NCBI GenBank assembly: GCA_015227615.1
Contig: JAALGZ010000035.1
Location: forward strand, 186,001 to 250,000
DNA length: 64,000 bases
DNA from: Labyrinthula sp. Ha
Lineage: Eukaryota; Sar; Bigyra; Labyrinthulida; Labyrinthulaceae
Reading direction: 5' to 3'
This document shows positions 37,000-50,571 of this stretch, piece by piece. The notes beneath the pieces are model-generated. The model did no database searches. It had not been told where the DNA came from and saw only the letters and a program-made list of their open reading frames with translations. How positions within the stretch are numbered: position 1 is the stretch's first letter; every line of letters starts with the position of its first letter. Both the position numbers and the translations under genes were made by a program.

Positions 37000-37905
37000 C
37001 TAAATTCCATCCAAATTTTGACTTTTCTTAGCTTTTTTTAACATCACGGCTCCAATTACTGCAATCACAAGAAAAACTCCAGCTATCGCACCAAATACAA
37101 CCTGCTGCTTCATTTCTTGACTTTCATGGCTAATCTGCAGCACAGTCGCTAAATCTTTCTGCTCAAAAACAAGGACATCATCAACCATCTCAACTGAACC
37201 AACCCTTTTATCCGCAGTAACACTCGTTGGTAACTTAAATGAATCTGGTTCTGTATCATCAACTATATAACCGAGATCCTTCAGCGCTAAAATAGTTACA
37301 CGCGACATCGGATTTCCGCCCAAGCTTACAAAAGGAGTCATCAGCTCATTACCAAGCGCAGATTCTCTCCAATGTGCAGATTGAAGTTCCTGAACAGGAA
37401 CATCTCCAGCTGCTCCATACTCCGCGTAGGCAATTTTAGCATTAGCACCCGTAAACAATGGGTTATTTCCATTTCCCCCATTCATCAAATCCAAAAACGG
37501 TGAACTAGTTCCAATACCAACAGTGTGCCCGATTTCATGGCTAATTACATCAAATAATCTTCCGTTAGCTTCCTCAGACGCAATATCTTCCGAGTCAATC
37601 GTCATCACTGCAACACTAGGTTGAACTCCTTGAACTAGACAAGGACCTGCTTGTCCAAGTATGCTTCCTGGACCATCAATAGGTTGGATGCGAACGAAAA
37701 TATCTAGGCCATCACTTCCTGATCCGATGTTGTAGGTGAAGTCAACGTTGCAGAAGGCGTTTATGTTGAAGGGCGAGGCTGCTCTCCAAGATACCTCATT
37801 TGTATTTCCAGTGAGAATCTTATTCCATTCAGCTAGTGCGCGATCAAAAATCTGTCTTTGCGTCTCGGTAACGTGATCGTTGAAGAACATTCTGATGTAG
37901 CCCAT
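37000..37905 (-). CDS. leishmanolysin-like (M8) zinc metalloprotease with C-terminal membrane anchor, paralog 1
   Basis: 301 aa. Residues 1-225 form a compact M8-type domain: VDF/GLDIFVRIQPIDGPG, LGQAGPC (84-90), then HEIGHTVGIG (123-132), the HExxHxxGxG zinc motif with Glu124 as catalytic base. The third zinc ligand is probably His178 in SAHWRES, and NELMTPF (186-192) carries the Met-turn. DLGYIVDDTEPDSFKLP closes the domain. A linker of about 40 residues leads to one TM helix (about 269-289) and the tail KKAKKSQNLDGI. The domain is much shorter than gp63 (about 600 aa) and resembles short bacterial leishmanolysin-like proteins. The ATG follows an A-rich leader and begins exactly at the first beta strand. 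No signal peptide is present, and none could be joined from upstream by a plausible intron. The basic residues after the helix suggest that the tail is cytosolic, which conflicts with the missing signal peptide. The paralog is at 51646-52551. Confidence 0.88.
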   Translation of the reverse strand: MGYIRMFFNDHVTETQRQIFDRALAEWNKILTGNTNEVSWRAASPFNINAFCNVDFTYNIGSGSDGLDIFVRIQPIDGPGSILGQAGPCLVQGVQPSVAVMTIDSEDIASEEANGRLFDVISHEIGHTVGIGTSSPFLDLMNGGNGNNPLFTGANAKIAYAEYGAAGDVPVQELQSAHWRESALGNELMTPFVSLGGNPMSRVTILALKDLGYIVDDTEPDSFKLPTSVTADKRVGSVEMVDDVLVFEQKDLATVLQISHESQEMKQQVVFGAIAGVFLVIAVIGAVMLKKAKKSQNLDGI

Positions 37906-40900
37906 TTTTATTCTTTCTTTTGATATATAGATTTGAAGTTTTGTTTTTGTTTTGATTTAGTAACACAGATAGAAAAGTAACAAAGGTAAATCATTCTAAA
38001 TATAGGGTTTGAGCTATGGGAAGAGGAAAGTTCTTCATGATAAATAATCTTTGAATACTGTGTTTTGAGCTCATTTGTTGCTTCAGCCTCGGTAATTCTT
38101 AAATTTTGGAACACCAAAATCTTTCGCGTAGGTCATCACGTAAAGAAGCGTTTGACAGTATTTTCATGCAGTGATAGAACACCAGATTCATTTTTCAGTC
38201 AACTTAAAGTAATTCGTTCTTGTGTCGCTATGAAACTATTTCATACCGTTCAGTTTTTGGGCAATATCTAGCTTCGTTCAAGAATAAGAGTAAGCTGTTG
38301 CTATACGTTATTCCTTACTAAGAAGAATTATTGAGTGCTCCTTGATATTTTATTTCAAATAACTTGTTTTCTTCAAAGTATATTGGGTTTTATTTGGTGT
38401 TTTTAAGGTTTTCTGCTAGTTGATGAGATGTGTATTGCTTCAGAAAATTTGCTGTAGAAACTTCAAAGGTAGTTCTCACCTCTAGTATTAACACTCTAGG
38501 GAAAAGTCAATACTATGATCGATACTAATAATGTATTCCTTGGTATATTCTGCCCTCGTATACCACTAACTTTCTTAAACGGAGACGAGAACTCGCTACC
38601 TTTTCTCCATAGTTATCCCCCTTTTTTTCCAAGCCGAGATGGGTACTCTACCATCCAATACTCCCACTCTTTCTATTAAAGATTTACTAATAGAATCGAT
38701 TAACTTCACTATACAAACTTAACGAGTAGACATAGCATTTGATGAAGTTTATCTATAGGTATTTCATAATTGTTTTGCTTTGGATCTTAAAGAAGAGACA
38801 TAGAACTGGATTCCTACCTAATAATTGGAGAATATTCAGAATCAATCAATAAGAAAACATGGGCAATTAAATTCCTCGTAACATCTAAATAAATTAAATC
38901 CTATCATTAATCAGAAAAACTGCACATCATCTCATCTAATTACTATAATAAAGCAACATTCAAACAAAAAGAGAAACAGGAAAGTTCCTACATATAATAG
39001 CATATCCAAAGCATTTCCCCACAAACTAACACTTATGACTGTATCAGAATGATTATAAATCAACTGAAATAGTTAATCAAAGCTATTTTCCTATATTTTT
39101 AATTGAACTCCGTACCAACTGATCTCAAATATTCAACTACCCTTCATAATCTCTATATTCTGAGCTGCAGTATGAAAGCCCATTAAAGGCTCATATTTAG
39201 TTTGCAGCAAAATTTTTATTGAATGAGAAATAAGTTTGTTCGGGATCAGGAACTCACTACGGAATTTTCTGAGAATTTCTTTAAGAGTTTCTAGAGGAGT
39301 TTCGAAGATCAGCACTGAGGAAGTTTCCTCACACCACACCCTTATCTGTGCTTCTCCACTCCATATCATCTTTTTTCAAAATGTTACCTCAACTTTCCTG
39401 GAACTTTCAAAAATTAACACATAACTATCACTTCAGAGCAAACAAGCTTAAGAAGTTATCCAAAAGAATGCAAAATTTGTTTTCTAAATACAATCGTTAC
39501 GTACGAGTCAATTAGTTAGAGAAAGCTTTTCCACTGAGACATTTCTGCAACTAAGAATGTATCTTTTGAAATTATATTCTGAATGATACTGCAATTTTTA
39601 ATGCCCAAAATAAGCGAAGAAGCGGGAAAAATGAGATGAAGCTTTTCATTGCAAACAATTACGAACAAAATACTCTTAATATAATTTCAGCATTGAAACA
39701 ATAACTTTGAAATCAAACGCAACAATAAATTTGTTAATCACTTAAGATAAATTGTCAAGTGTAAGAACTAGAAATATCACGTTAGATTTGATACATTAAA
39801 AGTTTAGAGAAAACATTGATGTGTACACTTTTGCTAGCTATAGAAACACGAAAGCTAAGAGTTAACGATCAAAGACATTCAACTCAAGGCTTAACATATA
39901 TGCCTAGTTGCTTTTTATTATTAACATAATGTGGTGAAACAAATAGTAATGATTAGATATTGTATTGTGGAATTCAAACTGCATTGATATATCCCCAGAA
40001 AAGATGTTGAATATGTCTCTTATGATATGTCCCTTCATTTTCTAAATGTGAAAGAGGTTATGAAGACGCTAGTATTCTTATAATATATCAAGATAGATAT
40101 CTGTAGGCGAGCTAGATATTTTACACACTGGATACCAAGCGAGATGATTTGACCTGTTAAATCTGAAATGTGTACTGCAAGCTAATATAAATCATTTCTT
40201 GAGGTATATAAACCGATAAAGTGAAGCTGGTGAAACACTCCTCTTTGAAGAATTGGTCTCATCATTTAGCTACTTTGCGTATCAAATGCTTGATTTGATT
40301 TCAGCAAATTACCTGACAAGAATTCATTATAGTGTTGCTTAGAAAAAAGTCAACGGTTAACAATATTTCCCTAATCACTGTCAAAAATAGGGTGATAGCT
40401 TTCATTTGTTAATAATACTAAATATATTTAGGTATATTATATAGCAAATTAGAAGTGTTTGAGATAATCTAAGATCTCTGGCTTGTATTGTATTTAGTCT
40501 TGTGCACCTGTTTCTTGGTTCTAAGCATTCCTCCACATATTATAAAGTTACTCTTTACTAACACATTGCATCACATCTACTCACAATTCTTATTAAATCG
40601 TCACAAAATTAGTTCTGAAGTGCTTAACTGTTATAATTAACTACTAAATTCTATATATCATTTAAAGCTGTTTTAATGTCCCTTATAGTGTCTGTATAAT
40701 TGGACTACCAAGGAAGGAACAAAAGCTATCTTCAATGCTTCGGCTCGAGAAAAAAAATTAATGTATATAAATTAGCGGCAGCCCCTCCGGCAACCTTCCA
40801 ACAGTCTAATAAAAACCAAGGAAACGTATCAACTTCCACTTGAATTTTTGAAACTATAGCTTAGTACAGTCTTGGCGATTTCTTATTTATACCACATACC

Positions 40901-41595
40901 TTTTGTTTTGTTTCTTCGAGTCTTAATCTCACCTATCATTTGAGTACTTTTGCAACTTAAAAATAATTCTCTCCATTAAAAGAAAGTTTCTCTTCAATTT
41001 ATCACTATATAGACCTTTCAAAATAAACTACGGGTTTTGTATATCTGGACTAGCTGTTATTTTTTAATTGTTCCTATATTTTTCTTCGGTGGTTCTTTCT
41101 TGTCATTGCGGTTTAGTTCATGTTACATCAATAGACTTGGAAAGTCCAGTTTATGTAAATTCTAAGAATTTGTAACTTACGTTTGAGTCTTTAGGGTTAC
41201 TGAGTATTTTGTGGAACAATAAAATAAGGCGTAGCTAGAGTTTCTATAGACTTCACCTTTTTTACTATTTTCAACCCTTTAATTCAGTAAGAGAAAAAGA
41301 CAAACATAACCTATGTTTCTAATTTCCAAGCAACCAGTTAAAATCAAATTCACAACCTAACCATCAGATATACTATTATGCTGCTTTACAAATGTTTGGA
41401 AGCCCCTCAAATGGGGAAAAGTTATCAAAAAAATTTTGCACATAATATTGTCTTTATTTCTTTCTCTTCGTACCTCAAATTATTGGACTCTCTATCTCTG
41501 ATTACTTGCCACTTCAATATACTTTATTTTATGTGAAACTTATGTTCATTTTTTGTAGAAATCTAATTAAGCAGCAAAAAATGTGGTGTTTTTAC
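37906..41595. other. intergenic, 3.7 kb, no gene recognised
   Basis: The first 150 bases are the leader and promoter side of the protease gene. The rest is A+T-rich with only short frames (under 80 codons) and no family resemblance. Confidence 0.5.
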
Positions 41596-43583
41596 TTTGC
41601 TCAGTGGGTGACTTCATACACATTTTTATCAAAATATCTACAATTATTTAGTGACAAAATTTAAAATTATAATGACTAGTTAAATTACGATGGCCCCAGT
41701 AGTACGTAATATTTCCAACTCTAATTATTGACACCTTTCTCAGAAACTATTTAATTTTGTAGAGTAAAATATCCTTGCGATTGATTAACAAAAATTTGTC
41801 CCAAAGGCGCTTAATCAAACAGATGTGTACTTTCCATAGCCTTGCAAAATCGGAGACTCTTACAGTTATAACTAAACATAAACATCAACTTGCATATGCC
41901 AATGCTTATATTTAATGCTTAATACGTTAAGTCACCATGTCAATTGAAAACATTAACTCTCATGCACAGATTCATAGATACGGAACCATTTAATCTATGT
42001 ATTTTTCTTATCAATCTTTTAATTTTTTCCGTTACCTTTAATGCTCCAATCTTCGCTTGCTCTGGCTCTCATTTCCAAGATTTGTCAAATTTATTTTCTA
42101 CTTTGGTTAGCTTCGTCATGAATCTTTTTACCCCTTATTGATAGCCGTAGATTCTTTTGAAGTGTTTATTCTACGGACCATTACATTCTTATATACTAGT
42201 TTACATTTCACCCCCGCTTAATTCATATAGCCTCTGACTGTCGATGTCAATTTTTTTGTTAAATTCTTCTGCAAATGGGGTTTTTCTAATACATATATTA
42301 CTGAGCCTATATTAAATTTCATAGTTCTAAAAAACACATATGATAAGATTATTTCTTTTGTTCATTCTTGGTGTATTTATTGATGCAGAATTCACATCAT
42401 ACTATCTTGCTTCCCAACTCTAAATGATATGGGCAGTTTAATACATCCCAATTCACAAGATTCCACTCTAAGATCACAGCTAGAAGCTCCAATCTCGGAA
42501 ACTTTAAATAATTGGAAAAAATGTTTTTTTCTCAATTTCCGATACGTTGTCATTTTATCTGCTGGTTCATTTGTTTCAGAATCGTGCTCGAGAGCGTGAA
42601 GCCTGTTATCAATTATTTCCAAACATTATTCGTGAAAATAAGTTGGAAAATGTAGTTAAAATACTTTGGTAAATACTTCGCAATTTTAGAACATTACCAT
42701 TTTAATTAGTATCCAAAGCAAGTACAATAAACTCTGTAAATAGTATGAGTTTTGTTACTGGCAAAATTTTTGTGACATCACTCTTATCAAACTGATACTA
42801 TGTTCTTCTTAGTTAATAAAAATTTCATGTGGGTACACATTTTGCAGCAATAGTCTATGAAATACAACAGTACACAAGAAATAAATGTCTTTCGACAATT
42901 ACCGATCCTTTCGCCTCCTACAACCTCGGATTGGAAACAGATATTGCACAAGTGTTGATATGACGCCCTTTCTCTATATGAATCAGGTGGGAAAGGGGTA
43001 GAATATACCAAAATAGTGAGTTTCTCTTCAGTTTTTTATACTCGGTACAGCAACAAGTAGAAGTAAAGTTATATTCTTTAATTCCAAGATCAAAGCTCAA
43101 GAAAAGTAAGTAACACCTTTGTATTGGAATTGCAACAAAAACTCATTAAGACTCCAGGGCTCTCAAGCCACAAAAATTCTTGGTACACATATATTGAAAA
43201 ATCAGATCCTAGAGAGCACTCATCTAAAAATGAGCCAAGGCAATATTGGTCTAATCAAAATAACCTTACACAAAAACATTTTTGCTACAAGTTCTATATT
43301 TTATTGTTATTGCTTAGAATCACTCGGTACAAACATCAACAGTATATTAACACTATCTGCTATTTGCTTGTCAAGTGGGAGAAAAATAAACAAAGTACAG
43401 TTGGAGTAAGCTAACAGACACACCTAAGGAATACCTTAAGTACTCAATAGTACAATATCAAAACATAACATAAAATGAATCGAAGAGCCAGGAAGGGTTC
43501 TCGCTGTCTTACTTACCCCCAACGTTTACTTTCCCCCTCTTTCAACGAATAATTAAACTGGAGCTCTAAGATACAGGAATTAA
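41596..43583. repeat. 2-kb duplicated block, copy 1
   Basis: This 1,988-bp stretch recurs at 56816-58802. Positions 41759-43583 align directly with 56979-58802, with about two dozen substitutions and a few one-base indels counted by eye (near 99% identity). The first 163 bp (41596-41758) occur in copy 2 as the exact reverse complement, with one mismatch. Homology ends sharply on the right after AGGAATTAA. No terminal inverted repeats, target duplication or recognisable protein were found. Short open frames in the block are shared by both copies, but differences within them change residues as freely as elsewhere, so they look non-coding. It may be a non-autonomous mobile element or a segmental duplication. 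Confidence 0.85.
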
Positions 43584-46500
43584 TGTTAGTTTATGTGACA
43601 GCTGGGTTATGAGATGTGTTACTTAATATAAATAAAAAATGATTTGAACTGATAAGATAACATTTGAATAGAATAATTGATACAGTATCTCATTAAGACA
43701 TTAACTCTAAACTCCCAGCACCCCGTCAGGGAATTTATTCTGATAAATATGTAAACTGGTAACTGAATACAGTTAAAAACCGGTATTAACTAACTAGAAG
43801 TTGATATGAAGCAAAAATTTATATGAAATTACATTGCTCTAACGATTCTTGATTAATGCTTCGTACCACTAGTACCAAATTATATGTTGGTAAACTACAA
43901 CTTGTAGTTTGACTGTTGTAGTTTACCAACATCGTTCAAAATTTTGATGCTTGACATCTATTCTCAAGCAGTTTAATGAACTTGGTGAATCTACCTAGAT
44001 CGTTATTGATGACTATCATCCCCGTATGTAGATATTCTATCCATTGACAAATATATTGGAAGAGATGTTGAATGAAAATTTGGAGGACAAGTATCTTGAT
44101 TCATTAGTGGTAGGTTTTTACAAATTTATAATATTAATTTATGAAATTAGATTTAGAAATATGGAACGTGGGTTATAAGTCAAAACGTTTCTAAGCTACG
44201 GTTTTGTCTATGTATTCTTAAGTTGAGATGTTTGATGCTCCCTGAGTTACCATTATATCTTGTAATATGCTTTATTGCTCAGTGAAAAATATATTAATAT
44301 TTCGCTTCAAATAATTTAATTGTCTATTTCAACAGTAATAATCATTGTTAATATAATGGGCGAGAGCTCGAGTTGACCAAAAATAGCACTGAATGTAAAA
44401 AGAAATCAGTTAATTCATATAGTAATATCCTCGGAAGAAGGAAGGTTATCCACAGGCTAGAAAAACAAACAGTTGAGAAAGTTGTGTATTTTATGTCTTG
44501 AAATTATTATCATTGTTGATTAGCTGATCAGTCTAGCCATATGGTACTTATTAATATCTTCACTACAAAAACTTGATGTCGTTATCATATTGAATGTAAA
44601 CATTTTGGTTAGGGTTTCATTCCATCATAATAAATGAAAGTATCCAAAGGCTTAACAGATTGCATTGAAAATTCTATACTTATTAATTGAAAAAGTATAT
44701 ACACCAATGTTTTGCCAATGCTTCTTTGGGAGAGAGGTTTTTTTGAGCTACAACATTCACATACTATGCCACATATTGCTATTTTACTCTGTAGCAATTT
44801 CTGACAGGTGTTAATCATTGAACAATCTAGTATATCTTTTAGGACTGATGACTCTGATAAAGTGAAAAAGATTTGTTTCAAATCAAATTAAACACTTTTG
44901 AAGGTGAAACAACCACTCACAGCATTGCATCTATTCACCGCTTATCATTGCTTTCAAATCCTACAACAACCTTCCTATTTAATCTCTTATACGAGAGATT
45001 ATAGTTTTCAGCTTTTATTTTTTTGCCCTGCATCTACCTTCCAAAATTGAAAACAAGAAGTTCAAGGTTAATGCTCGATATAATAAATTTTAATGAACAG
45101 AAACAATAATAATAACATCCCTAGGTCTCATGCACTGATAGCGCTACATTTCTATATGGGTAACTGATTTCACGGCAGATTTCTATTCATGTTTATTGGT
45201 TCTATATTTTCAATTATTTTTATTTATGGTTAATGAAATATCACACAAACTTATCAACTTGGATTAGAATTTGCATTGTAAAGAATTTTGAAATATTTGA
45301 AAATTAACCCAGCCGAACCTGCCGATTTCTCCAAGATTCCCATACACCGGGATCAATTTATGTATTAATTCATAAGAAAACACCCGTGAAGAGGTTAATG
45401 CTGGAATAACAATACTTAGAACAATGTTAACATAAATTCTCTGCTAAGTCTACTTCAACTCCAGAGGGGGGATAAAATGTTGTTAGTATTTTCTGGAGAT
45501 ATATAACACCAAACTACAGGTTTACAGAGAGAATCCTTTTTCCTTAGTATATATCACCCATTCTCTCCGCCCGTTTTTATCAATCTTCAAGCTGTAGTTT
45601 AAGAGGATATATCCATCAGAATATATAATAGAATTCAAAAAAATAATCATCCTGTTAGCTTGAATAGGTTAGTTTATGGCTTAATCAATTGTTCTTTCAA
45701 CATTATTTTCAATCCCTTATTTAATACTCGATCTTGATGCAGGTATTGTATATTTACGGAGCCTTGTGCTCCATTCAGAAGTGAATATATTTCAAAGTAT
45801 CTTGACATGGGTATATACTTTTTACAAGCTATATTTAGCTGAGAGATATCAAGCTTCCTTATGCTGTTTTTACTTCTACCATATTTTATGATTGTAGTAA
45901 CCAAAATAATATTTTGAGTTTGAAAGAATGTATGGTCAAGCTACTACAGATCCATTTCGCTCTGTGAGATCTGAAAAATGTTTAACTCATAGCTCTAGCC
46001 TGATATATTAAAAAAGCCAAAGGGACAAGAAAGTTAATGCCCAGGTACTTCTTGAATAACCCTTGTTTCTTGATGTCGATAAGTTTCGCCGTACAGCTTT
46101 TAATAGTGTTATGTTAATTCCATAGGTTTTATTACTGAGATATTTGATATTCTCCTTAAAGCATATTTTATTAGAGAAAGTTTACTTAATCTGTTTTCAC
46201 AGGTTTTAGGCCCAAATATATCTTTTATTACAAGCGACAGTTACTGAAGCTTGATAGCTAGGGTTGAATCAATTGTTCACTAGATTCGATCTTCAAGATT
46301 GCATTCGCTATTGTTTTAAAGATATTTTAAAGTGTCCCATTGCTGAAATGAAAATAATCCATAACACTAGCAAGGTTTACCGAATCTAGTGAAATATTAG
46401 TTACATAGCTCTGTACTACTAGTTGTATTATCAAAGTTACCTCAACTAGCTCCAGTTCATACCCTGTTGGACGACTTCTACACTGGCAATGCTCTAGGTG

Positions 46501-48709
46501 CTCAAGTCCCAAATTTTGATAATCATGAGATTGAATTCACCGTGATATTGAGCTTGGCTCTTCTGACAGTACCTGTTTGGGGGGGGGGGTATAATAACTA
46601 ATCTAGAGAACATACATATATAAGGTAATCTAGCCAAAAAGTTTAAGATGTTGAACTGTTATTATCTTGTTACAGCTTCTCAACCTTATTAAACACAACT
46701 AATAATACTTGATTATCATCCTTGAAATACCAAAACGACTAAATCAATGGCCCAAGATGTTGTAATTGTGTCACAAGCTTTGCGATCAAGCTTGAATTGT
46801 TCTTTTTTGAAAGCGACAGATTAATGACAAAGTGTTTGAAATTTTCATCTCTTCACTCTTCTGTGAGTAATCGTACATAATCTCCCCTACCTAGTATGGG
46901 GTGTCTCTCTATAGAAAACTCCCTAAGTTTACTTAGAGATACGGTATTTAAACATTAAGGATAAAATCTTTTAGGAATATTTAAACATCTTATTGGGAAG
47001 GAACTATTTTTTAAAGAAGATAACGGAAGTCATAATTTTTCAAGTGTTTAAAACGGGATATAATATCGCCTCATAAAAGTTGACATGATTTTATTTCATC
47101 TTTCCGTTTTGTTTTCTGTATCATGTGGATTAGTTATTGACTAAAGTAATTTTCCATAAAGCGATAACGTTACTAGAAAAATATAGCCAAAAACAAATAT
47201 TTCAATAATTAAAGCGCCTGAGAGAGTGAACTTACTGTGAACGCCGGAATTATTATGATTTTGGCGCTCTGGTAGGTTTTCGGGGCAGCCCTTATACTAG
47301 GTTAGGAATAGGTTTGCCACAAGAAATATTCTCTCTTCATAAATGAAAAAGCTCTTAAAATCTAGAAATTTACTCAAAAAAAACTACTGGTATTAACTGT
47401 GTTAAATTGGTTTCTAAGTAGACATCATATTTTATGAAAAGCACATATTTACTAGTACAAGAAACTATCAAAGAGTTCCATTGATTCAACTCTGATCAAA
47501 AGTAAATATAAAGAAAAAATTTATCAAATAATACAATTTCATCTAAAGAGAATATGTAAAGAGTCGATACTTGCAAAAGGTGTTTAAGTTATGATTGATC
47601 ATATGTGATGGGTAATATATCCCTAGGAAAGAGAGCGATTTCCACAACGTAACGCTGGGAGAGGGTGACAATTAGAGTCATCAATACATTCTAGTTTCGC
47701 TCATTGAATCGTTAAATATATGAATATTGAAGGGAAAAGTTTTTTTGTATTATTAATAATATAACTATTTTTTTTCATCTTCTTGTTTGCATTTACCTAG
47801 CTACCTTTACACCACTTAAGCTTCAAATACATTCAAATTCAAGGTAAAATTCCTTGAAACTTCCTTAGCAATTTGTATGTTTTCTTATACCTAAAACAAG
47901 CAGCCCCTGAATGACGGACACAACCGAACGTATTTAGTTGAATTATTGTATGACTCATTGATGCTTTAACAATACGCGCCCAGTTCATAGAAAAAAAATA
48001 ATTACATAATTAACATGCTACTGGTACTCTACCATAAGATATTTTAACTCTCCCTTATAATAACATCAGGATTCAGGAATTCAGTTTTCGGCATAATGCC
48101 AATAAGAATCTGTTGATACCAATGCTTCGATAATATATACTTGCCTTGACACGCAGTGTTCCAGCAAAGTTCCGTTTTGGTGTCTATTTGTATATGGATA
48201 GCGGTTAAAGTTGAGAAACAAAGTCCGAAAACGTTGAACAAGATATTAAACTATTCTTACAAGTAAATAAACATACCCAGCTTAAACCCCAGTGTCTTGA
48301 GCTTTGAGTGATATTTCTCATGCCTTGAAGAACGAGTTTTGTACTGAATATATATATATATACATAGTTGGAACGTTTTTAACAAATAAATAAACTGTAA
48401 TATACCAGGCAGAACATAGGGACAAAAAGTTAAAAATATAGAATAGGATAGTGAGATAAATAGGAAGTAAGCACAAACTTGCATAGAATAAGAAATAAGT
48501 GAACACATAGAAAAGAAATTAATTTACTTATTATTTAGTAAACCTTCGCTACATACTTTCATACCTTCAAAACAAATTATATATATTCCCGTGCGCAAGA
48601 TTCGAGCAATCTGTTCACCCTTGGTTCATTAGATAGTAATAATAAAGCAAATCATTTTCAATTCAACAAACAAAGCAGTAAAGAATAAAAAAGTTTTATA
48701 CTTAAGCCT
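43584..48709. other. intergenic, 5.1 kb, with a strong hairpin near its left end
   Basis: Open frames are all short and unrecognised. It contains the 18-bp perfect hairpin at 43884-43932, an 11-base G run at 46579-46589 and an AT run near 48350. No tRNA or repeat copy was found. Confidence 0.5.
43884..43932. repeat. perfect 18-bp inverted repeat with 13-base loop
   Basis: ATGTTGGTAAACTACAAC (43884-43901) is perfectly complementary to GTTGTAGTTTACCAACAT (43915-43932). The 13-base loop (43902-43914) itself repeats TTGTAGTTT from the right arm. This is far longer than chance would give in random A+T-rich sequence. It lies 300 bp beyond the right end of duplicated block copy 1 and is not part of the duplication. 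It could be a tiny foldback element, a structured RNA or a protein-binding dyad. Confidence 0.8.
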
Positions 48710-50571
48710 TCTTGTCAGTTTTCTTCTTCTTGGAGGAGAGGTCCGTAAGTACCTCATGAGTCATAATGATCAGTTTCTAATGGCTGAAAAAAAGTTCTGA
48801 AAAAAAAAATTGAAGTAGGTGAATTACCAAGAACAGATCTTAGAGCTTCCTTCATACCGGAAACTTCTAATAGCACTGAATACAAAGATGGAGTAGTTGT
48901 CGTCTACGGAGAAGCCTTTCCTTGCAAAAATGTGGATTTTTTGACACTCATTCCTATGAAGAACTTATTTTTTGATATTCAGGGAGGTACAACCAAATCC
49001 TGTGGCATCTGTGGATGGGAAGATATAAAGACTGGCCGCAAGTACACGTTATTCACAGTTGATAACGGCATTTGGTTCATCGATACTACTGAACCTGTTT
49101 GTGCAATCCAAGTTGCTTATGGACCAAATGCTGCAACCAAAGATGGCTGGACTGATGTAAAGATTTATTAGGATGTTGCGTATGTTGTACGAGATAGCAT
49201 TGAAGAGACATCCTTCGATGAGATATATAGAATTCAAATATATGATCTTACTCGTTTGAGAAATATTCAAAAAAAAAGACATTCATTTTGAAATGAAACC
49301 TGATAATGTCCATACAGGACATGGAAAGTCTCATATAATTGCTATGACTACAGAAACAGGATATGCATATTCCTTAGGAAGTGGTCGAGGTCATAGAGGA
49401 GCATAGATTTTTGACTTATAACCTGATCCACTCAATCCTGTATTTGAGGCTTGTAATTCTAACGACAGATATACTCATTATGCGCAAGTTGTTATTTATG
49501 ATGGACCTGATGAGAGGTTTACGGGAAGGAAATACTATTTGGCTATAACAAAGACACATTGATTATTTATGATGTTTCTGATAAAGAAAATATTCAAACA
49601 ATATCTAGAACAGGATATCCAAATGCAAAATATACACATCAAGGTTGGCTTACGGGTTTTATGAGATGGATTTTCTTGAAAGATTGACTTGATGAGCAAG
49701 ATGGAGTTGTGAATACCACAACTACATAAATTGTAGATGTTTCTGATCTAAGAAAACATGTTTTTGGAGCAAATTACACGCACAGAGATCCTGCAATTGA
49801 TCACAATTTATATAACTCGGGTGCAATCCATGCTAAGGGATGGGGTGGATCACCACCATATGAAGAAGAAAAATCTTCATTTTCTCTAATCAGTAATAGA
49901 TTTATGTATTTATCCAACTACGCTATTGGACTTAGAATATTAAATATTCAGGGTACAACAATAGTTTCAGAGGCAGATTTTTTGATGTTGCTTCAGGCGA
50001 TTAATGGACCTTTTTTGGAGGAACATGGAGTAACTATTTGCATCCTAGTGGAAATATAGCAGTTTCATCTATCGAAAGAGGATTGTTCATACTTAGACCA
50101 AAGGATGAAATATTATATAACGAACTAGTATAAACAAGTTTTTCAACAATTATTCCAACCACTCCTATTGTTACACCTGCCCCCTTAATGGTACCAGCGA
50201 GATCGCCTCTTCTTTGTGAAGATACTAACTCACCATTATATGCGTTCCCAGGAGAAGACGAAGCTACAAGAAGTAATGAATTAAAACATCAATATAACGG
50301 GGAAGAGGCCTTGGAATTTCTATGTCGTGTTACCTGCGGATTCTGTACTTCTTTAGCTGATTCACCTAAAACTGAAGAGGATAGTTTCAACTTGGATAAT
50401 GCTTTGAATTTGGGGATTATAACCCTCCTTGGTATTATTGTTTTGGTCAGCGTAAAGTATTTATATTCTTCCTGGGGTGGATATAGAGAGATACAAGATG
50501 TTGTGAAGGAAGACAATAAAGATCCTAAGTTAGCTAAAGATCCAGTTGCTGGTGGGAAAGTAGGTAATTAA
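48710..50571 (+). pseudogene. decayed paralog of the choice-of-anchor-B/ShKT surface protein at 61160
   Basis: Homology to the intact gene at 61160-63265 can be followed from the signal-peptide region (about 48710) to the stop at 50571. Shared blocks include GEAFPCKNVDFLTLIP, WGWED-like CGWEDIKTG, VDNGIWFIDTT, YTHQGWLTG and HAKGWGGSPPYEE. Several in-frame stops and frame changes interrupt the choice-of-anchor-B part, so no full-length protein is made. The 3' end keeps an open 127-codon frame (50188-50571) with one Cys-rich module, a TM helix (LGIITLLGIIVLVSVKYLY) and a charged tail. Compared with the intact gene it has only one Cys module and a shorter Pro/Thr linker. It is clearly diverged (much lower identity than the 2-kb block), so the duplication is old. 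The C-terminal frame could still be expressed, but nothing shows this. Confidence 0.85.

Noticed and set aside
41944-43414. Short open frames inside the 2-kb duplicated block (e.g. 42392-42622 minus; 43119-43414 plus in two frames)
   Set aside because: Differences between the two copies change amino acids freely and add or remove frame, overlapping frames compete, and none resembles a known protein.
46579-46589. Run of 11 G in A+T-rich DNA
   Set aside because: A simple homopolymer, possibly unstable in sequencing; no neighbouring G runs to make a quadruplex.
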